The notes: generated by a model from the sequence alone, not told the origin. A DNA stretch of 43,944 nucleotides from JADJYF01 sp050186725 (GCA_050186725.1 JBFWYG010000034.1:1-43944); one strand, 5' to 3'. Shown: positions 25,538-34,590, counted from the first letter of the stretch. A program made the numbers and translations.

Positions 25538-25556
25538 TTGCGAATGTTTCTCGTTT
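25538..25556 (+). promoter_or_regulatory. Fur-box-like operator upstream of bfd
   Basis: The site TTGCGAATGTTTCTCGTTT contains GCGAATGTTTCTCG, which agrees with 11 of 14 central positions of the proteobacterial pattern GAGAATGATTCTCA. It lies 43-61 bp before the bfd ATG in an AT-rich stretch within otherwise GC-rich DNA. Repression of bfd by Fur under iron sufficiency is known in Pseudomonas and E. coli. I could not place convincing -35 and -10 boxes. Confidence 0.6.
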
Positions 25557-25598
25557 TTACTACTGTTAGCGGCAACGCACACTCAATGGTTGCCCGCC

Positions 25599-25802
25599 AT
25601 GTACGTCTGCATCTGCAACAACGTCACCGAGAGAGACATCGAAGACGCCGTGCGCAGCGGCGCCCGCTCGCTGGAATGCCTGGAGCGGCGCCTCGCGGTG
25701 TCCACCTGCTGCGGCCAGTGCCGCTGTTTCGCCGATGATGTCCTGCGCGAGGCGCTCGGCAGCCTGGAGAGCCAGGAACCGGCGCTCGCCCTCGCTTCCT
25801 GA
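25599..25802 (+). CDS. bfd: Bacterioferritin-associated ferredoxin
   Basis: A 67-residue [2Fe-2S] protein that reduces the iron core of bacterioferritin and releases Fe(II) under iron limitation. The cluster ligands Cys4, Cys6, Cys38 and Cys41 fall at the positions known for E. coli Bfd (CIC near the start, CCGQC later). I chose the ATG at 25599 because it begins at the conserved MYVCICNNVT; a TTG three codons earlier is also open. It lies downstream of bfr on the same strand, behind a Fur-box-like site. Confidence 0.93.
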   Translation: MYVCICNNVTERDIEDAVRSGARSLECLERRLAVSTCCGQCRCFADDVLREALGSLESQEPALALAS

Positions 25803-25819
25803 GTTCTCCTGGGCAGCCC

Positions 25820-26596
25820 TCAGCCGGCCACCGCGCTCGGCGCCGCCGCCACCAGCGGGCCGCACACCGGGCAGCGCGGATCGCGCCGGAACTTCATGGT
25901 GTGCCACTCCATCTCAAGCGCGTCGAGCAGCAGCAGCCGACCGGTCAGGTCGGTCCCCAGCCCCATCAGCACTTTCAAGGTCTCCATCGCCTGCACGCTG
26001 CCGATGATGCCGAGCAGCGGCGCCACCACGCCCGTCTGGGCGCAGGTCTGACCGCCGGCCTGGTCGTCGTTGAACAGGCAGCGATAGCAGGGGCTGCCCT
26101 CGGTACCAGGATGGAACACCGTCACCTGGCCCTCGAAGCGGATGGCGGCGCCCGACACCAGCGGCTTGCGGTGGCGCGCGCAGGCGCGGTTGATGAGGAA
26201 ACGCGTCTCGAAGTTGTCGGTCGCGTCGACCACCACGTCGATGCCGGGCAGAAGCTGGTCGAAATCGGCGTCTTCCAGCCGTCGCGCCAGCGGCTCGACC
26301 CGTGTGTGGGGATTCAACGCCGCGATGCGATCGCGCGCCGATTCCACCTTGGGGCGCTTGAGATCCGCCGTGCCGTGCACGATCTGGCGTTGCAGGTTGG
26401 AAAGCTCGACGTGGTCGTGGTCGACCAGCACCAGCCGGCCCACGCCGGCCGCGGCGAGGTACATGGCGATGGGCGAACCGAGACCGCCGAGGCCAATCAG
26501 CAACACCGAACTCTCGATGAGCGTGTTCTGGCCGTCGATGTCGATCTCGGGCAGCAGGATCTGCCGGCTGTAACGCAGCAGCATCTGGTCGTCCAT
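25820..26596 (-). CDS. moeB: MoeB/ThiF/HesA-type adenylyltransferase
   Basis: A 258-residue E1-like enzyme that adenylates the C-terminal glycine of a small sulfur carrier such as MoaD or ThiS. The nucleotide site GLGGLGS is at 35-41, followed by VDHDHVELSNLQRQ with the conserved Asp and Arg. The structural zinc is held by Cys170, Cys173, Cys242 and Cys245. Cys185, in the crossover loop GGQTCAQTG, corresponds to ThiF's linking cysteine. GGAG precedes the ATG at 26596; a TTG at 26653 is rejected. MoeB and ThiF cannot be told apart by sequence here. It follows prmC, an arrangement seen in other gammaproteobacteria. Confidence 0.88.
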   Translation of the reverse strand: MDDQMLLRYSRQILLPEIDIDGQNTLIESSVLLIGLGGLGSPIAMYLAAAGVGRLVLVDHDHVELSNLQRQIVHGTADLKRPKVESARDRIAALNPHTRVEPLARRLEDADFDQLLPGIDVVVDATDNFETRFLINRACARHRKPLVSGAAIRFEGQVTVFHPGTEGSPCYRCLFNDDQAGGQTCAQTGVVAPLLGIIGSVQAMETLKVLMGLGTDLTGRLLLLDALEMEWHTMKFRRDPRCPVCGPLVAAAPSAVAG

Positions 26597-26649
26597 CGTC
26601 GTTCTCCGCGGTGAGCCGGAACTGAGTGTCGCCGAGCGCGTGAGCGCGT

Positions 26650-27492
26650 TCAATCAGCCACGCGGCGCGCCGTGGTGACCCGTTCGTGACCGGCCAGATC
26701 GCGCGCCGTGGCCACCGCGCCGAGCCCCGCGCCGCGCAGCAAATCGCGCACCGCCGGCCCCTGGGCGTGGCCGTGCTCGAGCGCTACGAAGCCGCCCGGT
26801 CGCAGGCAGCGGGGCGCGTCGCGCGCGATGGCGGCGAGTGCCGCAAGGCCGTCCAGGTCGGCGAACACGGCCCCACGCGGCTCCTGCAGCACCGCCGCAT
26901 CGACGGCTTCGTTCGCGCCCACGTAGGGCGGGTTGGCGAGGATGACGTCCAGCGTCGCCGGCGCCACGGCCGCGAGCCAGTCGCCCTGGAAGACTTGCAC
27001 GACGAGGTGGAGACGCGCGAAGTTGCCGCGCGCGACGTCGAGGGCGGCGGCCGAGCGGTCGCTCGCGAACACCGAGAGCGCCGGCCTTTCGCTCGCCAGC
27101 GCCGCCGCGATCGCGCCGCTGCCCGTGCCCAGATCGAGGGCTTGTCCGGTTCGCCCTGCGGGCCACGCCGCCAGCGCCTGCTCGACCAGCAGCTCGGTTT
27201 CCGGGCGCGGCACCAGCACCGCTGGCGTGACGGCGAAGGACAGGGACCAGAACTCGGCCTCGCCGGTCAGGTAAGCCAGCGGCGTGTGGCCGGCGCGGGC
27301 CGCGACCAGTTCGAAGAAGCGCGTCGCCGTCGCATCGTCCAGCACGCGTTCCGGGGCGGCGAACAGGGCCGCGCGGCGGCTGGTGAGGCAGTGGGCGAGC
27401 AGCAGTTCGACGTCGAGCCGCGGGCTCGCGCTCTCCGCGAGCCGCGCCGCCGCCTCGCGCAGCGCCGCGGCGACGGTCCAGGCCGCGCTCAC
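26650..27492 (-). CDS. prmC: Release factor glutamine methyltransferase
   Basis: A 280-residue SAM-dependent enzyme (HemK) that methylates the glutamine of the GGQ motif in release factors. The SAM motif DLGTGSG is at 120-126 and the catalytic NPPY at 187-190. The GTG start at 27492 overlaps the prfA stop (GTGA), so the enzyme is translationally coupled to its own substrate, as in E. coli. The longer upstream frame is a shadow of prfA. Confidence 0.95.
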   Translation of the reverse strand: MSAAWTVAAALREAAARLAESASPRLDVELLLAHCLTSRRAALFAAPERVLDDATATRFFELVAARAGHTPLAYLTGEAEFWSLSFAVTPAVLVPRPETELLVEQALAAWPAGRTGQALDLGTGSGAIAAALASERPALSVFASDRSAAALDVARGNFARLHLVVQVFQGDWLAAVAPATLDVILANPPYVGANEAVDAAVLQEPRGAVFADLDGLAALAAIARDAPRCLRPGGFVALEHGHAQGPAVRDLLRGAGLGAVATARDLAGHERVTTARRVAD

Positions 27493-28577
27493 GCGTCCTG
27501 CGCGAGGCGCGCCATCTCGTCGGCCTGGTGCTCGGTGATGAGCGGCTCGATGACCAGGTCGCAATCGCCTTCCATCAGTTCGGCGAGCTTGTAGACCGTG
27601 AGATTGATGCGGTGGTCGGTCATGCGCCCCTGGGGGAAGTTGTAGGTGCGGATGCGCTCCGAGCGGTCGCCGCTGCCGACCAGGTCGCGACGCGTCTGCG
27701 CCTGCTCGGCGCGTTGACGGCCGCGCTCGGCGGCCAGCAGCCGCGCGCGCAGCAAGGACAGCGCCCGCGCGCGATTCTTGTGCTGCGAACGCTCGTCCTG
27801 GCATTCCACCACCACGCCGGTCGGCAGGTGGGTGATGCGTATCGCCGAATCGGTCTTGTTGACGTGCTGGCCACCCGCGCCCGAGGCGCGGAACGTGTCG
27901 ATGCGCAGGTCCTTGGGATTGATGTCGATGTCGTCGATCTCCTCCACCGCCGGCATGACCGCGACGGTGCAGGCCGAGGTGTGGATGCGCCCCTGCGACT
28001 CGGTGGCCGGCACACGCTGCACGCGGTGCGCGCCGGACTCGAACTTGAGCCTGGCGTACACGCCCTGGCCGGTGATCTTGACGATCACCTCCTTGTAGCC
28101 GCCGAGCTCGGCGGCATTGGCGCTCATCACCTCGTGACGCCAGCCGCGGCGCTCGGCGTAGCGCAGGTACATGCGCAGCAGATCGCCGGCGAAGAGCGCC
28201 GCCTCGTCACCGCCGGTGCCGGCGCGGATCTCCAGGAACACGTCGGCATTGTCGTCTGGGTCGCGCGGAATGAGCAGCTTCTGCAGCTCGCTCTCCAAAG
28301 TCACCAGCGCGTCGCGGGCGCGCAGCGCCTCCTCCTGGGCCAGCGCGCGCAGTTCCAGGTCGTCCTCGCGCAGCATGGCCTCGGCCTCGCCGATCGCGTC
28401 CTGGGTGCGGGTATAGCGATCGAAGCACTCGACCACCGGCGAGATCTCGGCGTGCTCGCAGGACAGGGCGCGAAAGCGTTCCTGGTCGGCGATCACGTCG
28501 GGCGCGGCCAGCAGGCCATCCAATTCGGCCCGTCGCTCGACCAGGGTCTCGAGCTTGCGCAACAGGGACGGCTGCAT
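27489..28577 (-). CDS. prfA: Peptide chain release factor 1
   Basis: A 362-residue RF1 that reads UAA and UAG stop codons. The PAT anticodon-like tripeptide is at 190-192 (RVPATESQG), which distinguishes it from RF2 (SPF). GGQ is at 235-237 in SGAGGQHVNKTDSA. The gene lies 5 bp after hemA and overlaps prmC, in the canonical hemA-prfA-prmC operon. Confidence 0.97.
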   Translation of the reverse strand: MQPSLLRKLETLVERRAELDGLLAAPDVIADQERFRALSCEHAEISPVVECFDRYTRTQDAIGEAEAMLREDDLELRALAQEEALRARDALVTLESELQKLLIPRDPDDNADVFLEIRAGTGGDEAALFAGDLLRMYLRYAERRGWRHEVMSANAAELGGYKEVIVKITGQGVYARLKFESGAHRVQRVPATESQGRIHTSACTVAVMPAVEEIDDIDINPKDLRIDTFRASGAGGQHVNKTDSAIRITHLPTGVVVECQDERSQHKNRARALSLLRARLLAAERGRQRAEQAQTRRDLVGSGDRSERIRTYNFPQGRMTDHRINLTVYKLAELMEGDCDLVIEPLITEHQADEMARLAQDA

Positions 28578-28582
28578 GACTC

Positions 28583-29833
28583 TCAGGGCCCGTCGAGGCC
28601 CAGGAGTTCCCGCGCGACGCGCACGAAGTCCTCGCGCCCGCCACCCGCGCGCAGCGCGGCGGTCGGCGAGTGCATCAGCTTGTTGGTGAGGGTATTGGCC
28701 AGGAAGTCGAGCACCACGGCCGGATCCTCGCCGCGCGCCAGGCGGCCGCGCGCCTTGGCCATGAGTTCGTCACGGATGCGCTCGCCGCGGGCGCGGAACT
28801 CGGCGATGGTCTCGCCGCTGCCCTGCACCTTCAGCCACTCCATGTAATCGCGCACCTGCAGGTGCACCATTTCCTCGGCCTGGGCGGCGGCCTCGTGGCG
28901 CAGCTTGAGATTGGAGCTGACCACGTGTTCGAGGTCGTCGACCGTGTAGAGGTACACGTCCTCCAATTCGCCGACCGTCGGCTCGACGTCGCGCGGCACG
29001 GCCAGATCGACGATGAACATCGGATCAAAGCCGCGCTGCTTCATCGCCACGTCGATGATGCCGCGGGTGACGATGGGCAGGCGGCTCGCGGTCGATGTGA
29101 CGACGATGTCCACCTTCGTCAGGTGGTGGGTGATGTCGTTCAGTTCGATGGCCTCGCCGCCGACCCGCTCGGCCAGCGCCTGCGCGTTATCGAGCGAGCG
29201 GTTGGCGACCACCAGCCGGCCGATGTGCGCGCCGACCAGGTGGTTGGCGACCAGCGAGATGGTGTCGCCGGCGCCGATCAGGAGCGCGGCACGCTTCTCC
29301 AGCGAGCCATGGATCTGCTGCGCGAGCTTGACCGCGGCATAGGCCACCGACACCGGCGTATTGCCGATCTCGGTCTCGGAGCGAATCATCTTCGCGGTCG
29401 AGAACGAGAACTGCATGAGCCGGTTGAGGAACTTGCCGACCGTGCCGGCGTCCACCGCGGTGCGGTAGGCGTCCTTCAGCTGGCCCAGGATCTGCGGTTC
29501 GCCCACCACCAGCGAATCGAGCCCGGCCGCCACCCGCAGGGCATGGCGGACAGCCTGCTCGCTGTCCAGGTGATAGAGGTGCGGCTCGATGTCCGCCGCG
29601 CCGATATTGCGGTACTGGGTGAGCCAGGTGAGCGGCGCGCGCGCCGCGTCGACGTGCAGGTCGCAATAGAGTTCGGTGCGGTTGCAAGTCGAGAGGATGA
29701 GGGACTCGTCCACCCCGGGACAGGCGTTCAGCGCGCCCAGCGCCGACGGCAGCTGGCCCAAGTCGAACGCAAGCTTCTCGCGGACCTCGACCGGCGCGGT
29801 CTTGTGGCTGAGTCCGATGACGAACAGGGTCAT
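28583..29833 (-). CDS. hemA: Glutamyl-tRNA reductase
   Basis: A 416-residue enzyme that reduces glutamyl-tRNA to glutamate-1-semialdehyde, the first step of tetrapyrrole synthesis by the C5 route. The catalytic Cys50 lies in STCNRTELY. The conserved GLDSLVVGEPQILGQLK block and the NADPH fold GAGDTISLVANHL are present; the usual GAGEM is here GAGDT. The C-terminal dimerisation helix is complete. I chose the ATG at 29833, the start of homology (MTLFVIGLSHKTAP), over an in-frame start at 29878. It heads the hemA-prfA-prmC-moeB group and is divergent from the TPR/lolB/ispE/prs cluster. Confidence 0.96.
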   Translation of the reverse strand: MTLFVIGLSHKTAPVEVREKLAFDLGQLPSALGALNACPGVDESLILSTCNRTELYCDLHVDAARAPLTWLTQYRNIGAADIEPHLYHLDSEQAVRHALRVAAGLDSLVVGEPQILGQLKDAYRTAVDAGTVGKFLNRLMQFSFSTAKMIRSETEIGNTPVSVAYAAVKLAQQIHGSLEKRAALLIGAGDTISLVANHLVGAHIGRLVVANRSLDNAQALAERVGGEAIELNDITHHLTKVDIVVTSTASRLPIVTRGIIDVAMKQRGFDPMFIVDLAVPRDVEPTVGELEDVYLYTVDDLEHVVSSNLKLRHEAAAQAEEMVHLQVRDYMEWLKVQGSGETIAEFRARGERIRDELMAKARGRLARGEDPAVVLDFLANTLTNKLMHSPTAALRAGGGREDFVRVARELLGLDGP

Positions 29834-29951
29834 GGCGCGCGGTGGACCTTGGTTCCCGTCGCGCGAGCGATGCGCCATCGGACATCCGACGCCGGGAAAC
29901 GCATGTCCGGTGGTCCTTTCGTGTTCAAGGTGAGGCGTGGACGTTAAGTGC

Positions 29952-29959
29952 GTTATAGT
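29952..29959. promoter_or_regulatory. Overlapping divergent -10-like boxes between hemA and the TPR gene
   Basis: GTTATAGT reads TATAGT on the plus strand (29954-29959) and TATAAC on the minus strand (29957-29952). This short AT-rich spot lies between the two divergent operons. A TTTCGA 17 bp upstream on the minus side is a weak -35 candidate for hemA; the plus side lacks one. The rest of the 207-bp gap from 29834 to 30040 shows nothing else clear. Confidence 0.35.
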
Positions 29960-30040
29960 TTAATCAGAACAGGCTCGAAACCACCAACCGCCACGGCAGG
30001 GCCCTTCGCGCCCGGGCGCGAGCGATTCGACGACACCATC

Positions 30041-31801
30041 TTGCGCAACACGCCGCCGAGAGCGCCCCTGACCCTGTCCCGCCTGACCGGCGCACTGCTG
30101 CTCGCGCTGCTCGCCGCCTGCGCCACGCCGCCGCCGTCGGGCCCGACTGGCGCCGCGCCGCTCAACGTCCCGGCCGCGCCGCCCGTGAGCGTCACGCCGC
30201 CGCCCGCGGCGCCCTTCGCCTACGAGAACGATCCCTACTACCGGCTGCTGATGGCCGAGTTCGCCGGTCAGCGCGGCCACCTCGACGTGGCGGTCAACAA
30301 CTACGTGGAGTTGGCCCAGACGCTGCGTGACCCGGCGCTGGCCGAGCGCGCCACCCGCATCGCGGTGTTCGCCCGTGACGACGAGGCCGGCCTGCTCGCG
30401 GCCCGCACCTGGGTCGAACTTGATCCGCGCGACATGGATGCCCGCCAGATCCTGGCCGCCATGTACATCCGCCATCAGAACCCGGACGCGGCGCTCGAGC
30501 ACCTGGAATACGTGCTGTCCCACGACGACGGCCAGCCCGGCAATCGCCTGCGCATGGTCGCCAACCTGCTCGGCCACGAGGACGACCGCCAGACCGCGCT
30601 CAGCGTCATGGAGAAGCTGGTCGCCCGCCACGGGGATGACAGCGACGCGCTGCTCGCCTACGCGCTGCTCGCGATCCGCGCCGAACAGCTCGACCGCGCG
30701 CGGGACGCGATGAACCGCATCGTCAAGCACACCGAGCTCTCCTCCAGCGTCGCCATGGCCTATCTCGCCATCCTGCAGAAGCAGGGCAAGCTGCCGCAGG
30801 CGCTGGAGTGGCTGGACTCCGTGCTGGCGACCAATCCCAAGCAGTTCGGGCTCCGGCTCATCTATGCCCGCCTGCTGGCCGACGCCAACCGCTACGAAGA
30901 GGCGCGCCTGCAATTCAGCGCGCTGGCCGCCGAGGCGCCGGAGAATTCCGACATCCTGTTCGCGCTCGGCCTGCTCAACCTCCAGGCCAATCGCGTCGAC
31001 GACGCGCGGACGAACTTCGAGAAGCTCATCAAGCTCGATACCCGCACCGACGAGGCGCACTTCTACCTCGGGCAGATCGCCGAGGCGCGCAAGCAGCCCG
31101 AGGTCGCGCTCAAGCACTACAAGCAGGTGCAGGGCGGCGGCAATTATTTCGGCGCGCAGATGCGCACCGCGCTGGTCAAGGCGGTCAAGGGCGAGACCGA
31201 CCAGGCGCTGGTCTTCCTGGACAAGGTCCCGGTCGAGGACGACGAACAGCGCTTCAGCGTGGCGCGCGCCAAGGGCGAGATCCTGTCCGACAAGGGACGC
31301 CTGGACGAGGCCATGCAGGTCTACGACGCGGCCCTGCATGGCGACGCCTTCAACAGCGACATGCTCTACACCCGCGCCATGCTGGCCGAGCGCATGGGCA
31401 AGATAGACGTGCTGGAGCGCGACCTGCGCACCATCATCGCGCGCGAGCCGGAGAACGCCCAGGCGCTGAACGCGCTCGGCTACACGCTGGCCGATCGCAC
31501 CAAGCGCTACGACGAGGCGCTCGCCCTCATCAGCAAGGCGATGGAACTCGCGCCCAAGGACTTCTACATCCTGGACAGCATGGGCTGGGTGCTCTATCGC
31601 CTCGGCCGCCTGGAAGAAGCCGTCGACTACCTGAAGCGCGCCAAGGAACTGCGCAACGATCCGGAAGTCGCCGCCCACCTGGGCGAGGTGCTGTGGGTCA
31701 AGGGCGAACGCGACGCGGCCCGCCAGACCTGGGACGCGGCGCTGCGCGACACGCCGAACGACAAGAAGCTTCTCGAAGTCATCAAGCGCCTCACGCCGTG
31801 A
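30041..31801 (+). CDS. TPR-repeat outer-membrane lipoprotein
   Basis: A protein of about 586 residues. I place the start at TTG 30041 because it opens a signal peptide with lipobox LLAAC; the longer frame begins with a GTG at 29948 inside the likely promoter. After a Pro-rich linker, the mature protein is made of tetratricopeptide helices. The last ones are easily seen: AQALNALGYTLADRTKRYDEAL, FYILDSMGWVLYRLGRLEEAV and VAAHLGEVLWVKGERDAA (described here in part). Gammaproteobacteria often have this gene before lolB. The role is likely scaffolding in envelope assembly. Its stop overlaps the lolB GTG start. Confidence 0.88.
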   Translation: MRNTPPRAPLTLSRLTGALLLALLAACATPPPSGPTGAAPLNVPAAPPVSVTPPPAAPFAYENDPYYRLLMAEFAGQRGHLDVAVNNYVELAQTLRDPALAERATRIAVFARDDEAGLLAARTWVELDPRDMDARQILAAMYIRHQNPDAALEHLEYVLSHDDGQPGNRLRMVANLLGHEDDRQTALSVMEKLVARHGDDSDALLAYALLAIRAEQLDRARDAMNRIVKHTELSSSVAMAYLAILQKQGKLPQALEWLDSVLATNPKQFGLRLIYARLLADANRYEEARLQFSALAAEAPENSDILFALGLLNLQANRVDDARTNFEKLIKLDTRTDEAHFYLGQIAEARKQPEVALKHYKQVQGGGNYFGAQMRTALVKAVKGETDQALVFLDKVPVEDDEQRFSVARAKGEILSDKGRLDEAMQVYDAALHGDAFNSDMLYTRAMLAERMGKIDVLERDLRTIIAREPENAQALNALGYTLADRTKRYDEALALISKAMELAPKDFYILDSMGWVLYRLGRLEEAVDYLKRAKELRNDPEVAAHLGEVLWVKGERDAARQTWDAALRDTPNDKKLLEVIKRLTP

Positions 31802-32451
31802 GCGGCCATCGTCCTGCCCGCGTGGCCCGCGTTCGTGGCCTGGCGCCGACACGTGTGCTCCTGGGCCTGGCCGTTGCGTTGCTCGCCGGCTGCGCCGGCT
31901 TCGGTGCCAGGCCGACCGCGCCCGCCGCGCCGGCCGGGCCCGAGGCCCATGCACGGCACGCCGAAGCGGTGCGCGCGCTCGAGCGCTTCCGCCTCGCCGG
32001 CCGCATCGGCGTGCAGCGCGAGGACAAGGGCTTCAGCGCCGACCTCGACTGGCGCGAACTGCCGCCCGGCTATGCGCTGCGGCTTTCCGCGCCGCTCTCG
32101 GGTGGCACCTACGCGCTTTCCGACGAGGGCGCGGGCGTGGTGCTGGCGGCGCCGAAGGGCAAGACCTACCGCGCCGCCGACGCGCAGGCGCTGATGCGTG
32201 AACACCTGGGCTGGTCGCTGCCGCTGGACGGCGCGCGCTACTGGGTGCGCGGCGTGCCCGATCCGGCGCGGCCGGTGAGCGGGGAGCACCTGGACGAGGC
32301 CGGCCGCTGGACCGATTTCGCCCAGGACGGCTGGCGCGTCAGCGTGCTGGAGTACGCGCCCGCCGCCGGGCTGGACCTGCCGAGGCGCCTGTTCCTGGTC
32401 CGCGACAAGCTGTCGGTGCGCATGGCGATCAAGACCTGGGAGCGACGCTGA
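31798..32451 (+). CDS. lolB: Outer-membrane lipoprotein insertion protein LolB
   Basis: A 217-residue lipoprotein that receives lipoproteins from LolA and places them in the outer membrane. The GTG at 31798 overlaps the TPR stop (GTGA). The signal peptide ends in the lipobox LLAGC. The mature part shows LolB-type sequence: RFRLAGRIGVQREDKGFSADLDWREL and WTDFAQDGWRVSVLEYAP (in outline), ending LPRRLFLVRDKLSVRMAIKTW. The position between a TPR lipoprotein and ispE is canonical. Confidence 0.92.
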   Translation: MSGHRPARVARVRGLAPTRVLLGLAVALLAGCAGFGARPTAPAAPAGPEAHARHAEAVRALERFRLAGRIGVQREDKGFSADLDWRELPPGYALRLSAPLSGGTYALSDEGAGVVLAAPKGKTYRAADAQALMREHLGWSLPLDGARYWVRGVPDPARPVSGEHLDEAGRWTDFAQDGWRVSVLEYAPAAGLDLPRRLFLVRDKLSVRMAIKTWERR

Positions 32452-32453
32452 GC

Positions 32454-33305
32454 ATGGAGTCCCGCGGCTGGCCGGCCCCGGCCAAGATCAACCTCTTCCT
32501 GCACGTGACCGGCCGCCGCGCGGACGGCTACCACCTGCTGCAGACCTTGTTCCAGTTCGTCGACCACGGCGACACCCTGGACTTCCGCCTGCGCGAGGAT
32601 GGCGCCATCGGTCGCCTGAACGAGCTGCCCGGCGTGCCCGCCGAGCAGGATCTGGTGGTGCGCGCCGCGCAACGGCTCAAGGACGCCGCGGGCGTGCGCG
32701 CCGGCGCGGACATCAATGTGGAGAAGCGCCTGCCCATGGGCGGCGGCCTCGGCGGCGGCAGCTCGGATGCCGCCACCGTGCTGGTCGCCCTGAACGCGCT
32801 GTGGGGCGCGGGGCTGTCGGTCGACGAACTCGCGGCGCTGGGCTTAGGCCTCGGCGCCGACGTGCCGGTATTCGTGCGCGGCGAAGCGGCCTGGGCCGAG
32901 GGCGTCGGTGAGCGGTTGACCCCCTGTCCGGCGCCGGAAGGACCGGTGCTCGTGATCACCCCGCCGTGCAACGTCGAGACTCGCCTGGTATTCCAGGACC
33001 CCGAATTGACACGGAATACCCCGGCAATCACAATGCCGGCCCTTTCGTTGCCCGCGACGAGGAACGATTGTGAGCCGGTGACGCGCCGACTCTACCCGGA
33101 AGTGGGCGCCGCCCTCGACTGGCTGGCGCGCCACGCGCCAGCCCGCATGAGTGGCACCGGGGCCAGCGTCTTCGCGATGTTCACCGATGACCGGGCCGCG
33201 GCCGAGGTCGCGCGGCAGGTGCCGGCCGAGTGGCCGCACTTTCTTGCCCGGCGGGTGAACCGTTCGCCGCTCATGGACCGGCTGGCCGCCGCGACCGCGC
33301 GCTGA
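32454..33305 (+). CDS. ispE: 4-diphosphocytidyl-2-C-methyl-D-erythritol kinase
   Basis: A 283-residue GHMP kinase of the MEP isoprenoid pathway. Lys11 (APAKINLFL) and Asp137 (GADVPVF) are the catalytic pair. The ATP-binding loop PMGGGLGGGSSDAA starts at residue 94. The C-terminal GHMP motif MSGTGASVFA is intact. It starts 2 bp after lolB and precedes tRNA-Gln. Confidence 0.96.
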   Translation: MESRGWPAPAKINLFLHVTGRRADGYHLLQTLFQFVDHGDTLDFRLREDGAIGRLNELPGVPAEQDLVVRAAQRLKDAAGVRAGADINVEKRLPMGGGLGGGSSDAATVLVALNALWGAGLSVDELAALGLGLGADVPVFVRGEAAWAEGVGERLTPCPAPEGPVLVITPPCNVETRLVFQDPELTRNTPAITMPALSLPATRNDCEPVTRRLYPEVGAALDWLARHAPARMSGTGASVFAMFTDDRAAAEVARQVPAEWPHFLARRVNRSPLMDRLAAATAR

Positions 33306-33352
33306 GTGCCGCGCGTCGCGCCGCACCGCGACGGGCGCGACTGATTCAGCTT

Positions 33353-33429
33353 TGGGGTGTCGCCAAGAGGTCTAAGGCACCGGGTTTTGATCCCGGCATT
33401 CCCAGGTTCGAATCCTGGCACCCCAGCCA
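33353..33429 (+). tRNA. tRNA-Gln (anticodon TTG)
   Basis: The cloverleaf is complete. Acceptor TGGGGTG pairs with CACCCCA, the D stem is GCC/GGC, the anticodon stem CCGGG/CCCGG holds a 7-nt loop with TTG at 33387-33389, and the T arm is CCAGG-TTCGAAT-CCTGG. A discriminator G and an encoded CCA (33427-33429) follow. The location between ispE and prs is conserved in gammaproteobacteria. Confidence 0.97.
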
Positions 33430-33526
33430 CTTTGAGGACAGGCGCGCGGTGGGGACCGCGCGCGACCGCGGCGACCCGGGCGCCGCGCAATCGTTACAGA
33501 CGGGAGTGGGCGCGCGGCCCTCGCAC

Positions 33527-34480
33527 ATGCTCGAAGAATCGATGATGTTGTTCACCGGCAACGCCAACCGCCCGTTGGCGCGTGCCATTGCCCGCCACCT
33601 GCACATGCCGCTGGGCAAGGCCACCGTGGGCCGCTTCAGCGACGGCGAGATCACCGTCGAGATCGCCGAGAACGTGCGCGGCCGTCACTGCGTCGTGATC
33701 CAGTCGACCTGCGCGCCCGCCAACGACAACTTCATGGAACTGATGGTGCTGGTCGACTCGCTGCGCCGCGCCTCGGCCCACAGCATCACCGCCGTCATTC
33801 CCTACATGGGCTATGCCCGCCAGGACCGCCGCCCGCGCTCGGCGCGCGTGCCGATCACCGCCAAGGTGGTGGCCAACATGATCACCTCCGTCGGCACCAC
33901 CCGCGTGCTGACCGTCGACCTGCACGCCGAGCAGATCCAGGGCTTCTTCGACATCCCGATGGACAACGTCTACGCCTCGCCGGTGCTGATGAGCGACATC
34001 TGGAAGCACGAGTACGAAGATCTCATGGTGGTCTCGCCGGACGTCGGCGGCGTGGTGCGCGCGCGCGCCATCGCGCGCCAGCTGGACAACGCGGATCTGG
34101 CCATCATCGACAAGCGTCGCCCGCGCGCCAACGAGTCGCAGGTCATGAACATCATCGGCGACGTCGACGGCCGCACCTGCGTGATGGTCGACGACATGGT
34201 CGACACCGCAGGCACCCTGTGCCGCGCCGCCGAGGCGCTGAAGGATCACGGCGCGAAGAAGGTCGTCGCCTACTGCACCCACCCGGTGCTGTCCGGCAAG
34301 GCCATCGACAACATCAACAACTCGACGCTGGACGAGCTGGTGGTGACCGACACCATCCCCTTGTCCGAGGCCGCCATCGGCTGCGAGAAGATACGCCAGC
34401 TGTCGGTCGCCGGCCTGCTCGGCGAGAGCATCAGCCGCATCTGCACGGGCCAGTCACTGAGCTCGATGTTCGTCGACTGA
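33527..34480 (+). CDS. prs: Ribose-phosphate pyrophosphokinase
   Basis: A 317-residue PRPP synthetase that makes phosphoribosyl pyrophosphate for nucleotide, histidine and tryptophan synthesis. Conserved features are FSDGEITVEIAENVRG, the ATP flag region ARQDRRPRSARVPIT (97-111), catalytic His133 in DLHAEQIQGFF and the PRPP loop VMVDDMVDTAGT (219-230). I list the ATG at 33527; ATGs at 33542 and 33545 fit the E. coli N terminus (MKLFAGNA) as well. The upstream frame reads through the tRNA and is not coding. Confidence 0.95.
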   Translation: MLEESMMLFTGNANRPLARAIARHLHMPLGKATVGRFSDGEITVEIAENVRGRHCVVIQSTCAPANDNFMELMVLVDSLRRASAHSITAVIPYMGYARQDRRPRSARVPITAKVVANMITSVGTTRVLTVDLHAEQIQGFFDIPMDNVYASPVLMSDIWKHEYEDLMVVSPDVGGVVRARAIARQLDNADLAIIDKRRPRANESQVMNIIGDVDGRTCVMVDDMVDTAGTLCRAAEALKDHGAKKVVAYCTHPVLSGKAIDNINNSTLDELVVTDTIPLSEAAIGCEKIRQLSVAGLLGESISRICTGQSLSSMFVD

Positions 34481-34519
34481 GCGCCACGAATTCGCGGCCT
34501 CGAGCCGCGTGAAGCCAAG

Positions 34520-34560
34520 CCGCCGCGTGCCTGGTCGCGGGCCCGCGGCGGTGTTTTTTT
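34520..34560 (+). terminator. Rho-independent terminator between prs and rplY
   Basis: CCGCCGCG (34520-34527) pairs with CGCGGCGG (34544-34551), and TG followed by seven T comes next (34554-34560). It lies 39 bp after the prs stop and 30 bp before rplY, so rplY-pth-ychF probably has its own promoter or depends on partial read-through. Confidence 0.85.
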
Positions 34561-34590
34561 CGTAACGACAATCATTCGGAGATCCGGACG

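Noticed and set aside
27493..27804. Upstream extension of prmC
   Set aside because: It is out of frame within prfA; the GTG at 27492 coupled to the prfA stop fits the family start.
29948..30040. GTG start of the TPR protein at 29948
   Set aside because: It lies in the probable divergent promoter and would bury the signal peptide behind 31 polar residues. The TTG at 30041 gives a normal lipoprotein signal, though not proven.
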